From SZUA-36 sp963749115 (lineage in GTDB: Bacteria; Pseudomonadota; Gammaproteobacteria; Xanthomonadales; SZUA-36), in the NCBI GenBank assembly GCA_963749115.1, contig CAVVLP010000010.1:248001-312000 (forward strand): 64,000 nucleotides of DNA, read 5' to 3'. Within the stretch, counting starts at the first letter, position 1, and each line of letters opens with the position of its first letter. Under the pieces are notes generated by a model. It had not been told where the DNA came from. It made no database searches and saw nothing but the letters and a program-made list of their open reading frames with translations. A program made the position numbers and the translations under genes. Shown piece by piece: positions 38,230 through 48,312 of this stretch.

Positions 38230-39087
38230 TCAGTTGATCGTGTAGTGGATCAGCAGGCCGATCCAGATGGCCACACCGACCCAGTTATTATTCAGAAAGG
38301 CTTTGAAACAGGCATCACGATCCCGGTTTCTGACCTGGTACTGCTGCCAGGCAAACAGGACAGCGGCAAATGCCACACCGGCGTACCAGGGCCAGCTAAA
38401 TTGCAGTCTCAAACCCAGCCATATGAGCAAGGCAATCATCAATAATTTCAACAGACGCAGGATCAGCAGGTCAAAACGGCCAAACAGGATGGCGGTAGAC
38501 TTCAGGCCGATCGAAATATCATCATCGCGGTCTACCATCGCGTACAGGGTATCGTAGATGACTGACCAGATGACATTGATAAGTAAAATCAGCCATGCAG
38601 CAGATGCCAGATGCCCTGTTTCTGCGGCAAAAGCCATCGGTATACCCCAGCCAAAAGCCACTCCCAGCACGACCTGGGGGAAATGTGTCCAGCGCTTGAA
38701 GAAGGGATAGGTCGAGGCCAGCACGGCACCGGCAAACGCCAGCTTGATGGTCAGTGCATTGGTCATCAGCACCAGCCCGAAAGCCAATAGCATCAGCACA
38801 AAAAAAGTCAGTATGGCCTGGCGTACGGTCAATTCCCCGGAGGCCAGCGGTCGGCCACGCGTACGCTCAACGTGAGGATCGAAATCCCGGTCGGCGACAT
38901 CGTTCATGATACAACCCGCCGCGCGCATCAGGACCACACCGGTGCAGAAAATCAGTATGTTTTTGAGCGATGGATGACCCTCACCCGCTATCCACAGGGC
39001 CCACAGCGTCGGCCACAACAACAATAATATGCCAATCGGCCGGTCAAACCGCATCAATCGCCACAAGGCGTTCCATTTCACTTGCAT
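38230..39087 (-). CDS. ubiA: 4-hydroxybenzoate polyprenyltransferase UbiA
   Basis: About 285 residues with seven to nine membrane helices. The prenyl-diphosphate/Mg sites are NDVADRDFD and YAMVDRDDD. It attaches the polyprenyl tail to 4-hydroxybenzoate in ubiquinone synthesis. I use the ATG at 39087 (MQVKWNALWRLMRFDRPIG), which matches the usual N-terminus; the open frame extends 138 bases further up with no family similarity. No ubiC is adjacent. Confidence 0.92.
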   Translation of the reverse strand: MQVKWNALWRLMRFDRPIGILLLLWPTLWALWIAGEGHPSLKNILIFCTGVVLMRAAGCIMNDVADRDFDPHVERTRGRPLASGELTVRQAILTFFVLMLLAFGLVLMTNALTIKLAFAGAVLASTYPFFKRWTHFPQVVLGVAFGWGIPMAFAAETGHLASAAWLILLINVIWSVIYDTLYAMVDRDDDISIGLKSTAILFGRFDLLILRLLKLLMIALLIWLGLRLQFSWPWYAGVAFAAVLFAWQQYQVRNRDRDACFKAFLNNNWVGVAIWIGLLIHYTIN

Positions 39088-39157
39088 CTGCGGGATTGTA
39101 TGGCAACGGAAGTCTTGTGCAAGCATCTGTGATAAAAAAAATATTACAATGCGCGCC

Positions 39158-39945
39158 ATGGAACTCATCGACATTGGCTGTAATCTCACACACGACTCAT
39201 TCGATGTCGACCGCGAGCAGGTCATAGAGGCGGCGTTTCAAGCCGGTGTAAGCCAGATGATCGTTACCGGTGCCAGCGCCGAGGGCAGCCAGCAAGCCCT
39301 GCAACTGGCTACCGAGTGGCCGCAAAAACTATTTGCAACCGCAGGTGTGCATCCGCACCGGGCTTCAACTTACGATAGCGAGACCGATAGCTTGTTACGC
39401 GAGTTGGCCGGCCAGCCTGCTGTTGTCGCCATCGGTGAAACCGGTCTGGATTATTTTCGGGATTTCTCACCGCGTAAAGCGCAACGATCCGCATTCGAAC
39501 AACAGATTCAGATCGCCATTGAGACCGGTTTGCCTTTTTTCCTGCACCAGCGTGATGCACACGAGGATTTTGTCGCCATTCTCAAAGAATACCGTGACCA
39601 GCTGAATGATGTGGTCGTCCATTGTTTTACCGGTAGCCAGACCGAACTGCATGAGTGTCTCGACCTGAATTTCCATATCGGAATCACCGGTTGGATTTGC
39701 GATGAGCGGCGCGGTACGCACATGAAGGAGTATATGAAAGATATTCCATCAGACCGCCTGATGATCGAAACCGACGCACCCTATCTGAAACCCCGCAATC
39801 TGCGCCCGAAAATCAAGAGCCATCGCAATGAACCCCGTTACTGCCATGGATACTCGGCACCCTCGCCGCCTGCCGGAATCAACACCCGGAGGAACTGGCG
39901 GAAGCCACCACCCGTAACGCAAGGGCATTTTTTCGTCTAAGCTAA
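39158..39945 (+). CDS. tatD: TatD-family metal-dependent DNase/hydrolase (one frameshift near the end)
   Basis: About 262 residues. It starts MELIDIGCNLTHDSFDVDRE at 39158. Metal and catalytic motifs are AGVHPHRAS, AIGETGLDYFRD, FFLHQRDAHEDF, VVHCFTGS and IETDAPYL. The frame fails at 39841 where one C is missing; the next frame gives PRYLPWILGTLAACRNQHPE and ends FFRLS at 39945, as in the family. Divergent from ubiA. Apart from the name it has no link to the Tat export genes further right. Confidence 0.88.
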
Positions 39946-39969
39946 GAATAAACGGAGGAGATCAATACC

Positions 39970-40387
39970 ATGGCCCATAACAAGACAAAACCGACAACAG
40001 CAGAAGGTTTCAGAGTTCATCGCCGGTATCGAAGACAAGGTCAAACGTGCTGACTGCCGTGAATTGATGAAACTGATGTCAGAAATTACCGGCAATCGCG
40101 CAAAAATGTGGGGGCCGAGCATCGTTGGTTACGGCAAGTATCACTACAAATACGAAAGCGGGCGCGAAGGTGATTTTTTCCTGACAGGCTTCTCACCACG
40201 AAAACAGGCCCTGACGATTTATATTATTTCCGGGTTCAGCATCAATCCGAAACTGATGGAAAAACTGGGTAAATACAAAACGGGCAAATCCTGTCTCTAC
40301 GTGAAGAAACTCGATGACCTGGACCGTTCGGTGCTGGCGCAACTGGTTAAGGAATCTGTGGCGTATATACGTAAAAAGTACCCTTGA
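39970..40387 (+). CDS. DUF1801-family protein (one frameshift)
   Basis: About 139 residues. The ATG at 39970 follows GGAGGAG. After a Lys/Thr-rich start the frame shifts at the GG at 40006-40007, then continues with VSEFIAGIEDKVKRADCREL, MWGPSIVGYGKYHYKY, GFSPRKQALTIYI and the Lys-rich end. These are the hallmarks of DUF1801 (YdhG-like) proteins, which are small, cytoplasmic and of unknown function. It lies 24 bases behind tatD. Confidence 0.8.
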
Positions 40388-40852
40388 CGCTGCGGTTCTA
40401 ACACTTCATCTAAACCCCCAACGCTTTAGCAATTGATTGGTGACTATTGGCCATGCCTGGACTACAGGGCTATGCAGTGCGCCAGCGTCGGGACACGCCT
40501 GAGGCCTCAGAGAGGCTTCGCGTCGCACATCCATGTGCTCAGTCGCGAAGTACCGTTCATCCTGACACGTAAAGGTCCTGAAACAAGACACCACACCCCC
40601 TCGGCTTTGTGCGAAAGCATGTGGTCATGGTTTCTGATAGATGCACATCGTTTGATACTGAGCTGGGGTGGGTATTAACTTATCAGGACCTTGAGCGACA
40701 GGGATGTCGCGCCAGAGCGTACATGGATGTATTCACAGCGAGTCCTGGTAAGTTAATACCCATCACAGCGCCCCCACCTTACAAATGATGAAGGACACTT
40801 TCATAAAGCAACCAGAGGGATGATGAACCCATTCGTTGGCTTTTGATTCTGC
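40388..40852. other. Non-coding region rich in palindromic segments
   Basis: No gene seen. Besides the hairpin element at 40670-40761, the stretch 40450-40590 contains related pieces (GCGTCGGGACACGC, CACATCCATGTGC, and AGGTCCTGA at the right end). It looks like two members of one family of dispersed palindromic repeats, one decayed. Confidence 0.5.
40670..40761. repeat. 92-bp inverted-repeat element (REP/MITE-like)
   Basis: GGGTATTAACTTATCAGGAC (40670-40689) matches the reverse complement of 40742-40761 at 19 of 20 positions. Inside lie two smaller dyads, GCGACA-GGGA-TGTCGC and TACATGGATGTA. The whole could fold as a cruciform. No coding content. Confidence 0.65.
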
Positions 40853-40881
40853 AAAAAAAAAGGAGCCAGTCGGCTCCTTTT
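40853..40881 (-). terminator. Rho-independent terminator (duplicate copy)
   Basis: AAAAGGAGCC (40858-40867) pairs with GGCTCCTTTT (40872-40881). On the minus strand a run of T follows. It lies just after the duplicated desaturase end and is a copy of the terminator at 41098-41124. Confidence 0.8.
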
Positions 40882-40898
40882 ACAATCAAATCGATGCT

Positions 40899-41057
40899 TT
40901 ACCCGACAAACTGAGCGGTAAGCATGGTCATGCGTTTACGTTGCATTTTCAGCTCTCTTTCCAACTCCCGGTAACGTGCAGTCAATGCATTTTGATCGAT
41001 GGCATCAGCCAGTTTCTGCTTGCCCTGTTGCATACGTTCCATTTGCAGCTGTTGCGA
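40899..41057 (-). pseudogene. Duplicated 3' end of the desaturase gene
   Basis: This stretch encodes QLQMERMQQGKQKLADAIDQ, ALTARYRELERELKMQRKRM and TMLTAQFVG in one frame, ending in TAA. It repeats the C-terminus of the adjacent desaturase with conservative changes (Val/Met, Arg/Lys, Ser/Asn). Homology starts abruptly at about 41057. The copy has no membrane or His-box part. A 47-codon frame from ATG 41042 remains open, so a free coiled-coil peptide is conceivable but unlikely. Confidence 0.75.
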
Positions 41058-41097
41058 AGCACCAGTGAGTTCCAATCCTTAATATTTCTTCAAAGAT

Positions 41098-41124
41098 AAA
41101 AAAAGGAGCCAATTGGCTCCTTTT
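41098..41124 (-). terminator. Terminator of the desaturase gene
   Basis: AAAAGGAGCC-AATT-GGCTCCTTTT, followed by T-rich sequence on the minus strand. It lies 20 bp beyond the desaturase stop. Confidence 0.85.
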
Positions 41125-41144
41125 CCATACTATGTCACAGCAAA

Positions 41145-42282
41145 TCAGCCAACAAACTGGGCCGTCAACATGATGACACGTTTACGCTGCATTCTGAGCT
41201 CTCTTTCCAACTCCCGGTAACGTGCGGTCAGGGCGCTCTGGTCGATGGCATCAGCCAGTTTCTGGCGGCCTTGCTGCACGCGTTCCATTTGCAGTTGCTG
41301 CCATTGGTTAACCGTTTCCTTGAACTGGGCATATTCCTTTTCAAGCATTTCACGCCAGCGCGGGTTTACTGAAGACCGGTCAATTTTTGCCTGCGCGCGC
41401 TTAAATATCATCGCAAGGCGGGCACGCTGGATCTTGAAGTCCGGTGTACGTTTCAGGTTCTTGGCCATACCCAACCATGCGCAGCCAGCAATAAACCACT
41501 TGTTGATATCGTACTGCCACCAGCGAATACCGTTACGGTAATCGCTTTGAAACAGGTGGTGGAAGTTATGGTAGCCCTCACCATAGGTAACGATGGCAAG
41601 AAACCAGTTATCCCTTGCAGTGTTCTCATCAGTGTACGGACGGCTACCCCACATATGGGCCAGCGAATTGATGAAAAATGTGAGGTGGTGACTGATCACC
41701 AGGCGCAAAACGCCAGCCAACAGGATTACACCCCAGATATCACCAACCATCCAACCCAGCAGCAAGGGCAAGCCGACATTGGTCACCAGCTACCAGTGGC
41801 CAGTAATACTTGTGCTGCCAGGCAACGATCGGGTCACGCTCCAGGTCAGGAACGACACTCCAGTCCAGCCTGCCGCTCTTGTAATCTCTCAGCATCCAGC
41901 CAATGTGCGCAAACCAGAAACCACGGCCAATTGAATACGGGTCCTTGTCGTTATCATCGACATCACGATGGTGGAAACGGTGGCGGATACACCAGACCAG
42001 GATGCTGTTTTGAAGCGCCATGCCACCCACAATTGCGAGGTACAGACGCATCAGCCAATTGGCTTCATAGGCACGGTGCGACCACAGGCGGTGATAGCCA
42101 CTGCCGATACCGATACCGCTTGTGACCAGGAAAATCGCGAAAAAGGCCCAGGCCCATCCGCTGAACCCATACACAAAGCCATACCAGGGTACGATGGTCA
42201 CAGCGGCCAGAAAGGTCAGGCCCAGAACCAGCGTTACAGGCCAGTTTATCTCGGCCTTTTCAGTTTTATATTCATTCGTCAT
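41145..42282 (-). CDS. Membrane fatty acid desaturase (delta-9 type; one frameshift)
   Basis: About 378 residues after joining two frames at about 41785. Four membrane helices and the three His boxes of acyl-lipid/acyl-CoA desaturases are present: HRLWSH, HRFHH and EGYHNFHH. DPYSIGRGFWFAHIGWML is also typical. The C-terminus after about residue 300 is a long charged helix (KEYAQFKETVNQWQQLQMER), and this part is duplicated downstream. It introduces a cis double bond into fatty acids for membrane fluidity. One deleted base near CTGGTAGCTGG explains the shift (WPLV to TNVGLPLLLGW). Confidence 0.88.
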
Positions 42283-42366
42283 TAAAAAATACTCAATAAT
42301 TTTGCGTAACAGAACTTTCTATTATATCGCAGTGCGTTTGATCAAGCGTTAAGATTTCAATAAGCA

Positions 42367-43141
42367 TCAACTTCGCAAACCGGTTCCCCGGTGTAAAAGC
42401 CACAGACAGAGGCCCGCCAGACGCCACGACAAAGACACCCATAATGATATAGGCATAAGTTATTTCGACATCTGACACACCCAGTATTCCGTAGCGAAAA
42501 CCATTGACCATGTACAGGATCGGGTTGAAGGCTGAAAGTCTTTGCCAGAATTCCGGCAACAGGCTGATCGAATAGAAAACCCCGCCCAGGTAGGTCAGCG
42601 GTGTGAGGATAAATGTCGGAATAATGGCTATATCATCAAACTTGTTGGCAAATATGGCATTCACCATCCCGGCCATGGCAAACACGATGGATGTCAACAA
42701 CAGCACGGAGACCATGATCAGCGGATGCTGCACTTCGACACGTGTAAAAAACAGCGAAATGACCATGACTACCGAACCGACCATCAATCCCCGCACCAGC
42801 GCGCCGGTGACATAACCGGCCAGGATGACCCAGTTGGGGAGTGGTGAAATCAGAAGTTCTTCGATATGCCGTCCGAACTTGGCACCAAAAAAAGATGAAA
42901 CCATGTTGCCGTAGGAACTGGTGATAACGGACATCATGATCAGCCCGGGAACGATGAACTGCATATAGTCAAAACCACCCATATCACCGATGCGGCGGCC
43001 AATCAGGTTGCCGAAAATAATAAAATAAAGCGTCATCGTGATGGCCGGGGGCACCACCGTCTGCGCCCAGATACGCAAAATACGCGTGACTTCCTTGTGC
43101 ACGATGGTTTTGTAACCCACCCAGTTCACACGTGCATTCAT
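42367..43141 (-). CDS. ABC-2 type transporter permease (YadH-like; one frameshift near the end)
   Basis: About 257 residues with six membrane helices and the ABC-2 signature region (LLISPLPNWVILAGYVTGAL, then TPLTYLGGVFYSISLLPEFW). The open frame continues to 42293, but its last 44 residues are unlike the family. Removing one G at about 42414 gives GGLCLWLLHRGTGLRS and a stop at 42367, the expected end. It overlaps the ATPase gene by ATGA (43138-43141). With it, it forms a YadGH-type exporter of unknown substrate. Confidence 0.85.
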
Positions 43142-44058
43142 ACCGTTGTACCCTTTTCGACCAAACGCATAAACAATTCTTCGAGGCGGTTGGCCTTGTT
43201 CCTCATACTCATCACCTTCACACCGGCATCATCCAGAGCAGAGAACAGCGCGTTAAGCGACTTCTGCTTTGGCAATGAAGCCTCCAGTGTGAATTCATCA
43301 CGAATCTTGAATTCAATGCCATCCACCTGCGGCACCTTCGTCACCGGCTCCCGAATATCGAGTACAAATGTCTCTATATCCAACGTGCTCAATAAAGACT
43401 TCATATCCGTGTTCTTGACAATTTCGCCGTGATCGATGATGGCGATATTGCGGCACAACTCCTCGGCCTCTTCGAGATAGTGGGTGGTCAGGATCACCGT
43501 CGTTCCACTTTCATTGATCTCGCGGATAAACTCCCACATCGACCGCCTGATCTCGATATCCACACCGGCAGTCGGTTCGTCCAGGATCAGCAACCTTGGC
43601 TCGTTGACCATCGCGCGGGCAATCATCAAACGTCGCTTCATACCACCGGAAAGAAGCCGGGATATCTTGTCATGCTTGTCCCACAACTGTAGTTGCCTGA
43701 GATATTTTTCAGCCCTTTCATGCGCAACTTTCCGGCCGATGCCGTAATACCCCGCCTGGTTAACGATGATCTCCAGGGGCTTTTCAAACTGGTTGAAATT
43801 CAGCTCCTGCGGCACCAGTCCGATATACGACATGGCCTTTGACCGTTGTTGCTGAACGCTGGTGCCAAAAACATTGACCTCACCCGAGCTTGCGTTAACC
43901 AGCGAGCTGATGATACCAATCAGGGTGGATTTACCGGCGCCATTGGGCCCCAGCAAGGCAAAAAAATCCCCTTCTTCGACATTCAGGGAAATACCTTTCA
44001 ATGCTTCAACGCCATTGGCGTATGTCTTGGTCAGGTTGTTGACTTGTAATGCGTGCAT
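43138..44058 (-). CDS. ABC transporter ATP-binding protein (YadG-like)
   Basis: About 306 residues from the ATG at 44058 (MHALQVNNLTKTYANGVEAL). Walker A is GPNGAGKST, the signature is LSGGMKRRL, Walker B is LLILDEPTAG and the switch is ILTTHYLEEAEEL. The C-terminal 80 residues are the extra domain found in drug- and YadG-type ATPases. An upstream in-frame ATG at 44091 adds eleven residues with no support. Confidence 0.9.
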   Translation of the reverse strand: MHALQVNNLTKTYANGVEALKGISLNVEEGDFFALLGPNGAGKSTLIGIISSLVNASSGEVNVFGTSVQQQRSKAMSYIGLVPQELNFNQFEKPLEIIVNQAGYYGIGRKVAHERAEKYLRQLQLWDKHDKISRLLSGGMKRRLMIARAMVNEPRLLILDEPTAGVDIEIRRSMWEFIREINESGTTVILTTHYLEEAEELCRNIAIIDHGEIVKNTDMKSLLSTLDIETFVLDIREPVTKVPQVDGIEFKIRDEFTLEASLPKQKSLNALFSALDDAGVKVMSMRNKANRLEELFMRLVEKGTTV

Positions 44059-44265
44059 ACGGCGGCTGATTCGGAATAAGTGAGCGCACATTATACGGGT
44101 GAAAAATACCGTTGTGGGGATGAACAGAGCTGTTAATAAAATTTACCTGTGAACTTTCAAATTGGCAAAATTATGAATTAAATTATTACGACACATGACA
44201 TATAACCTATAGACGGAGACGGCTTAGCTGTTTAACCTGAGCACCGGTCAGATGATGTTGTTTAA

Positions 44266-45734
44266 ATGAACAAACTATTTCTTTATCGTAGTGCTGGTAT
44301 TCATGGCGCTGCCAACCACTGTTTTGGCTTTACCGGATTCGAATCAAATCGAGTTCAGCAATTGTATGCTCGCACTACCCGGCACCAACCTGACCGCCAA
44401 TGCCCGTTGCGGCTCACTCGAGGTTGCCGAGAACCCCGCTGATCCGGCCGGAAAGAGAATCAAGCTGAACATCGCCATGGCCCCCGCAACCGGAAAGACC
44501 ACGGAACCAGACCCGGTTTTCTTTTTTGCGGGTGGCCCGGGGCAGGCCGCCAGTGAAACCTGGGTCATGATTCGGTCTACCCTGAACAAAATACGCAAGA
44601 CCCGCGATATCGTGATGATCGATCAACGCGGTACCGGCGGTTCCAACAAACTGGCCTGTGAATCCGAAGTTGAAGAAGACCTTAACCAGGAGATCGACCT
44701 CGATTTGATCCGTACCGAAACCGAGAAGTGCCTGGCAGAGCTTGGATGGCGATCCACGTTTTTACACCACCACCATTGCCATGGGTGATTACAACCTGGT
44801 CCGGCAGGCCATGGGTTATGACAAGATCAATATCATGGGTGTCTCCTACGGTACCCGCGCGGCGCAGGTGTACCTGCGATTATTTCCTGAAACGGTGCGC
44901 AGCGTAACCCTCGACAGTGTCGTACCGATGCAACTGGCCCTGGGTCAGGAACATGCACAGATGCTGGATCGCAGCGTGCAGACCGTGTTCGAGGACTGCT
45001 CTGAGAATGAAAGCTGTAATTCGCTATTCCCACACCAGGCGGAAGAGTTGAATACCCTTTTCGCGCAATTGCGCAATGAACCACAGCAGATCACGATTAT
45101 CAACCCGGTAAGCGGCGAGCCCCAGGAGATGCGTCTGACAGCCGACACGCTGGGGGTTGCGATCCGCTTCCTTAGCTATGCCAGCGAGACCCAGGCCATG
45201 ATCCCCTTGTTGGTACACGAGGCTTTGACCACCGGTGACCTGACGCGCCTGGCCACGCCAGGCACTGCTGGTCATGACCGGCTTGAACGAAATGCTCAGC
45301 AAGGGTATGGAACTGTCGGTCATGTGCAGTGAAGACTATCCGTTCATGGATTTGTCTGCAGATTACAGTGCACACGCTCATGGGTAACCTGTTGCTGGAA
45401 ATCGTTGGTTTGCAGTGCGGGATCTGGCCACGTGGCGAGGTCGCTGAAGACTTCCACCAGCCCGTGGTTTCAGATATGCCGGTTTTATTGATGTCCGGTG
45501 AGCGTGACCCGGTAACACCGCCCCGCTATGCCGCCCAGGTTGCAGAAGACATTTTCCAACAGCCTCAACCTGGTGGCCCGTGGCCAGGCGCATTCGGTCA
45601 TGAAGAATGTTTGCCTGCGCGATATCACCACGGAGTTTATTGAAAAGGGCAGCGTTGAGAACCTGGATACATCCTGCGTGGAGAATATCCTGCCAGCGCC
45701 ATTTTTTACCAGCCTGCTCGGACCGGATCCATAG
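44266..45734 (+). CDS. Secreted alpha/beta hydrolase with TAP-like C-terminus (several frameshifts)
   Basis: Joining five frames gives about 488 residues. The first codons read MNKLF, then one extra base, then FIVVLVFMALPTTVLALPD, a signal peptide. The hydrolase core shows FFAGGPGQAAS, VMIDQRGTGGSNKL and the nucleophile GVSYGTRAAQVY. The C-terminal TAP-like part shows LLMSGERDPVTPPRYA (acid) and VARGQAHSVMKN (His). Shifts lie near 44280, 44745, 45255-45330, 45365 and 45555. Homologues are proline/tripeptidyl aminopeptidases or esterases in the periplasm. It precedes the NatAB-type exporter by 12 bases, so one transcript is likely. Confidence 0.75.
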
Positions 45735-45746
45735 GGACTTTCTGAA

Positions 45747-46481
45747 ATGATTAAAGTAAGCAACCTGCATAAATCATTTGGCAAGGTCAAAGCCGTCAGG
45801 GGTATTTCATTTGAAGTCCGCGATGGTGAGATCACCGGTTTGCTTGGGCCCAATGGCGCCGGCAAAACCACGACCTTAAGAATGTTGTATTCATTGTTGC
45901 CACCCGATGAGGGCGAAATCCGCATTGACGGTCTCGACCCCACGAAGGATGCGATGGCGATCAAGCGTACCCTGGGTGTTGTACCGGACAGTCGCGGTTT
46001 GTACACACGCATGAGTGCACGAGAAAATATTGCCTACTACGGCAAGCTTCATGGCATGTCGGCTGAAGATATTCACACACGGGTGGAGGAACTCGTGGAG
46101 ACACTGGACATGGCTGATTTTATCGAGCGGCGCACCGAAGGTTTTTCCCAGGGGCAACGTGTCAAGGTCGCCATTGCCCGCGCGATGGTGCACAAACCGC
46201 AGACGGTATTGCTGGACGAACCCAGTAACGGGCTTGATGTCATGAGCACCCGGGCGTTGAGACGCTATATTCTCAGCTTGAAGGAAGCGGGTCACTCGGT
46301 GATTTTGTCTACCCATATCATGCAGGAGGTTGCGGCTTTGTGTGACCGTATCATCATCATCGCTGATGGCCGGATTGCGGCGGACGGCAGTGCACATGAG
46401 TTGCTCGAGAAAAGTGGTTGCGACAGCCTGGAGGATGCCTTTGTCCGCCTGATCGGTAGCGAAGAGGGTTTGCTGGCATGA
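45747..46481 (+). CDS. ABC transporter ATP-binding protein (NatA-like)
   Basis: 244 residues. Walker A is GPNGAGKTT, the signature is FSQGQRVKVAIARAM, Walker B is TVLLDEPSNGLDV and the switch is ILSTHIMQEV. The FSQGQ variant and the partner gene place it with NatAB-type exporters (Na+ or other cation/drug extrusion in the named prototype). It overlaps the permease start (46478-46481) by ATGA. Confidence 0.9.
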   Translation: MIKVSNLHKSFGKVKAVRGISFEVRDGEITGLLGPNGAGKTTTLRMLYSLLPPDEGEIRIDGLDPTKDAMAIKRTLGVVPDSRGLYTRMSARENIAYYGKLHGMSAEDIHTRVEELVETLDMADFIERRTEGFSQGQRVKVAIARAMVHKPQTVLLDEPSNGLDVMSTRALRRYILSLKEAGHSVILSTHIMQEVAALCDRIIIIADGRIAADGSAHELLEKSGCDSLEDAFVRLIGSEEGLLA

Positions 46482-47655
46482 GTGGTCTTGGTCACGGTTT
46501 ACAAGAAGGAAGTCCGCGAAAACCTGCGCGACCGGCGTTCGCTGTTCAACTCGGTCCTGCTTGGTCCCATCCTGTTTCCGATCCTGTTTATCGGCCTGGC
46601 TTACTTCGCCAGCAGCAAGCAGCAGGAGAGTGTTGAGAAAGTGCTGGAAGTACCGGTGGTGGGAGCGGAGCACGCACCCAACCTGGTCAGTTTTCTGGAA
46701 CAACAGGGTGTCATCATCCAGACAGCACCCGAAGACCCGGAGGCCATCGGTCAGGAGCCAGGAAGCACAGGTCATCATTCGTATCCCCGAAACATTCACC
46801 GAGCAGTGGAACACCGGAAAACCGGCGGTGATTGAATTGATCGCTGATCCGTCACGCCGGGAATCCAATATTCCAATGCAACGCGTCAAGGGCTTACTCA
46901 ATGCCTATGGGGCGCAGATCGGTCAACTGCGACTGCAACTGCGTGGGGTTTCACCCACCATACGCACCCCCATCATGGTCAAGGATATCGATTTATCCAC
47001 CCCGCAAAGCCGCGGTATGCTGGTCATGATCATGTTGCCCTATGTGTTGATGATCACTGCCTTTACCGGTGGTATGCACCTGGCCATTGATTCAACCGCA
47101 GGTGAAAAGGAACGCAAGTCGCTGGAGCCATTATTGATCAACCCGGTGCCGCGCTGGCAGATCATGCTGGGTAAGATGTGCGCAACGGCGACCTATGCCT
47201 TTGCCTCGCTGGTTTTAACACTGATTGCTTTCCGTTTTGCGTTTCCATTGTTGCCGACAGGAGCACTGGGGGTTGACCTGAACCTGAGCGGCGCGGCGAT
47301 TGGCGGAATATTGCTGGCCATCGCACCCGTGGTCATACTTGCTGCAGCCATGTTGACCACGCTCGCTGCACTTGCGAAAAGCCTGCGCGAAGCACAGTCT
47401 TACATGGGTCTGGTTTTCATGATTCCGATGATTCCCAGCTTGATTTTCATGGTTAACCCGATGAAACCTGAAACATGGATGATGGCCATCCCGATGTTTT
47501 CCCAGAACCTGTTGATCGGTGAGTTTGTCCGTGGTGAGTCGGTTTCAACACTTTGGCTGGGCCTGTCGATGGGTAGTACACTACTACTTGGCCTCGGTTT
47601 TGCCGCTATTGCGGCCACCTTGTTTAACCGGCCGAGAGTCGTGTTCTCAAATTAG
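46478..47655 (+). CDS. ABC transporter permease (NatB-like; frameshifted)
   Basis: About 390 residues with six membrane helices. The ATG at 46478 overlaps the natA-like stop. One extra G at about 46482 must be dropped to reach VLVTVYKKEVRENLRDRRSL, and another shift at about 46750 leads from TAPEDPEAI into SQEAQVIIRIPETFTEQWNT. The large soluble loop (about 60-170) before the second helix, and STAGEKERKSLEPLLINPV, are typical of NatB/ABC-2 permeases. The substrate is unknown. Confidence 0.85.
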
Positions 47656-47666
47656 GAAGTATTGAA

Positions 47667-48203
47667 ATGAAGAAAATCCTGCTTGCTCTGATGTTTATGG
47701 TCTTATCCGGTCCACTATTTGCCGGCGAACAACCCACGGTGGGCTCCGATGCACCATCATTTAACTTGCAGGATCAAAATGGCGATTGGCACACCCTCGA
47801 GAGTTACCGGGGTCAGTGGCTGGCCATTTATTTTTATCCAAAGGACGACACACCGGGGTGTACAAAGGAAGCCTGTAATTTCCGTGACAACATCTACGCC
47901 TTCAAGGCCATTGACGCTGCCGTGGTGGGTATCAGTGTCGATGATGTCGAGTCGCACAAGGCATTTTCTGATAAATACAAACTGCCGTTTACCCTTCTTG
48001 CAGATTCAGACAGTACTACCGCGAGTGCCTATGGTGTTCTGAAGGATTATAAACTGTTCAAACTGGCAAGCCGCCAGTCATTCCTGGTTGATCCCGAAGG
48101 CAAGATTGCCAAACACTACGCCGATGTGGATCCGGACACGCACACTGGTGAGGTACTCGCAGACATCAAGAACTTATCCGAGGTCTGGAGCAGCACGCTC
48201 TAA
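47667..48203 (+). CDS. Exported thioredoxin-dependent peroxiredoxin (BCP/PrxQ family)
   Basis: 178 residues. A signal peptide (MKKILLALMFMVLSGPLFAG) is unusual for this mostly cytoplasmic family and puts the enzyme in the periplasm. The peroxidatic Cys is in DDTPGCTKEACNFRD with the resolving Cys five residues on, as in BCP. FLVDPEGKIAKHY is also typical. It reduces peroxides with a thiol partner. It lies 11 bases behind the permease gene. Confidence 0.88.
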   Translation: MKKILLALMFMVLSGPLFAGEQPTVGSDAPSFNLQDQNGDWHTLESYRGQWLAIYFYPKDDTPGCTKEACNFRDNIYAFKAIDAAVVGISVDDVESHKAFSDKYKLPFTLLADSDSTTASAYGVLKDYKLFKLASRQSFLVDPEGKIAKHYADVDPDTHTGEVLADIKNLSEVWSSTL

Positions 48204-48218
48204 CCCCAATTAATGCCC

Positions 48219-48249
48219 CGTTGGGTGGGTAGATTTTACCCACCCGACG
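48219..48249. terminator. Hairpin between convergent genes
   Basis: GGGTGGGT (48223-48230) pairs with ACCCACCC (48238-48245), and the stem extends with four further pairs including one G-T wobble. No T-run follows. It is probably the shared end of the peroxiredoxin and amidohydrolase transcripts. Confidence 0.55.
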
Positions 48250-48312
48250 CGCGGTGGGAACTACATTACGCGCCCTCTGGATTCGCAACGCAGCTTTGGC
48301 ATCAATCGCGCC

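Noticed and set aside
40388..40678. Plus-strand frame at 40433-40678
   Set aside because: It runs through palindromic repeat sequence, has no ribosome site and no recognisable protein character.
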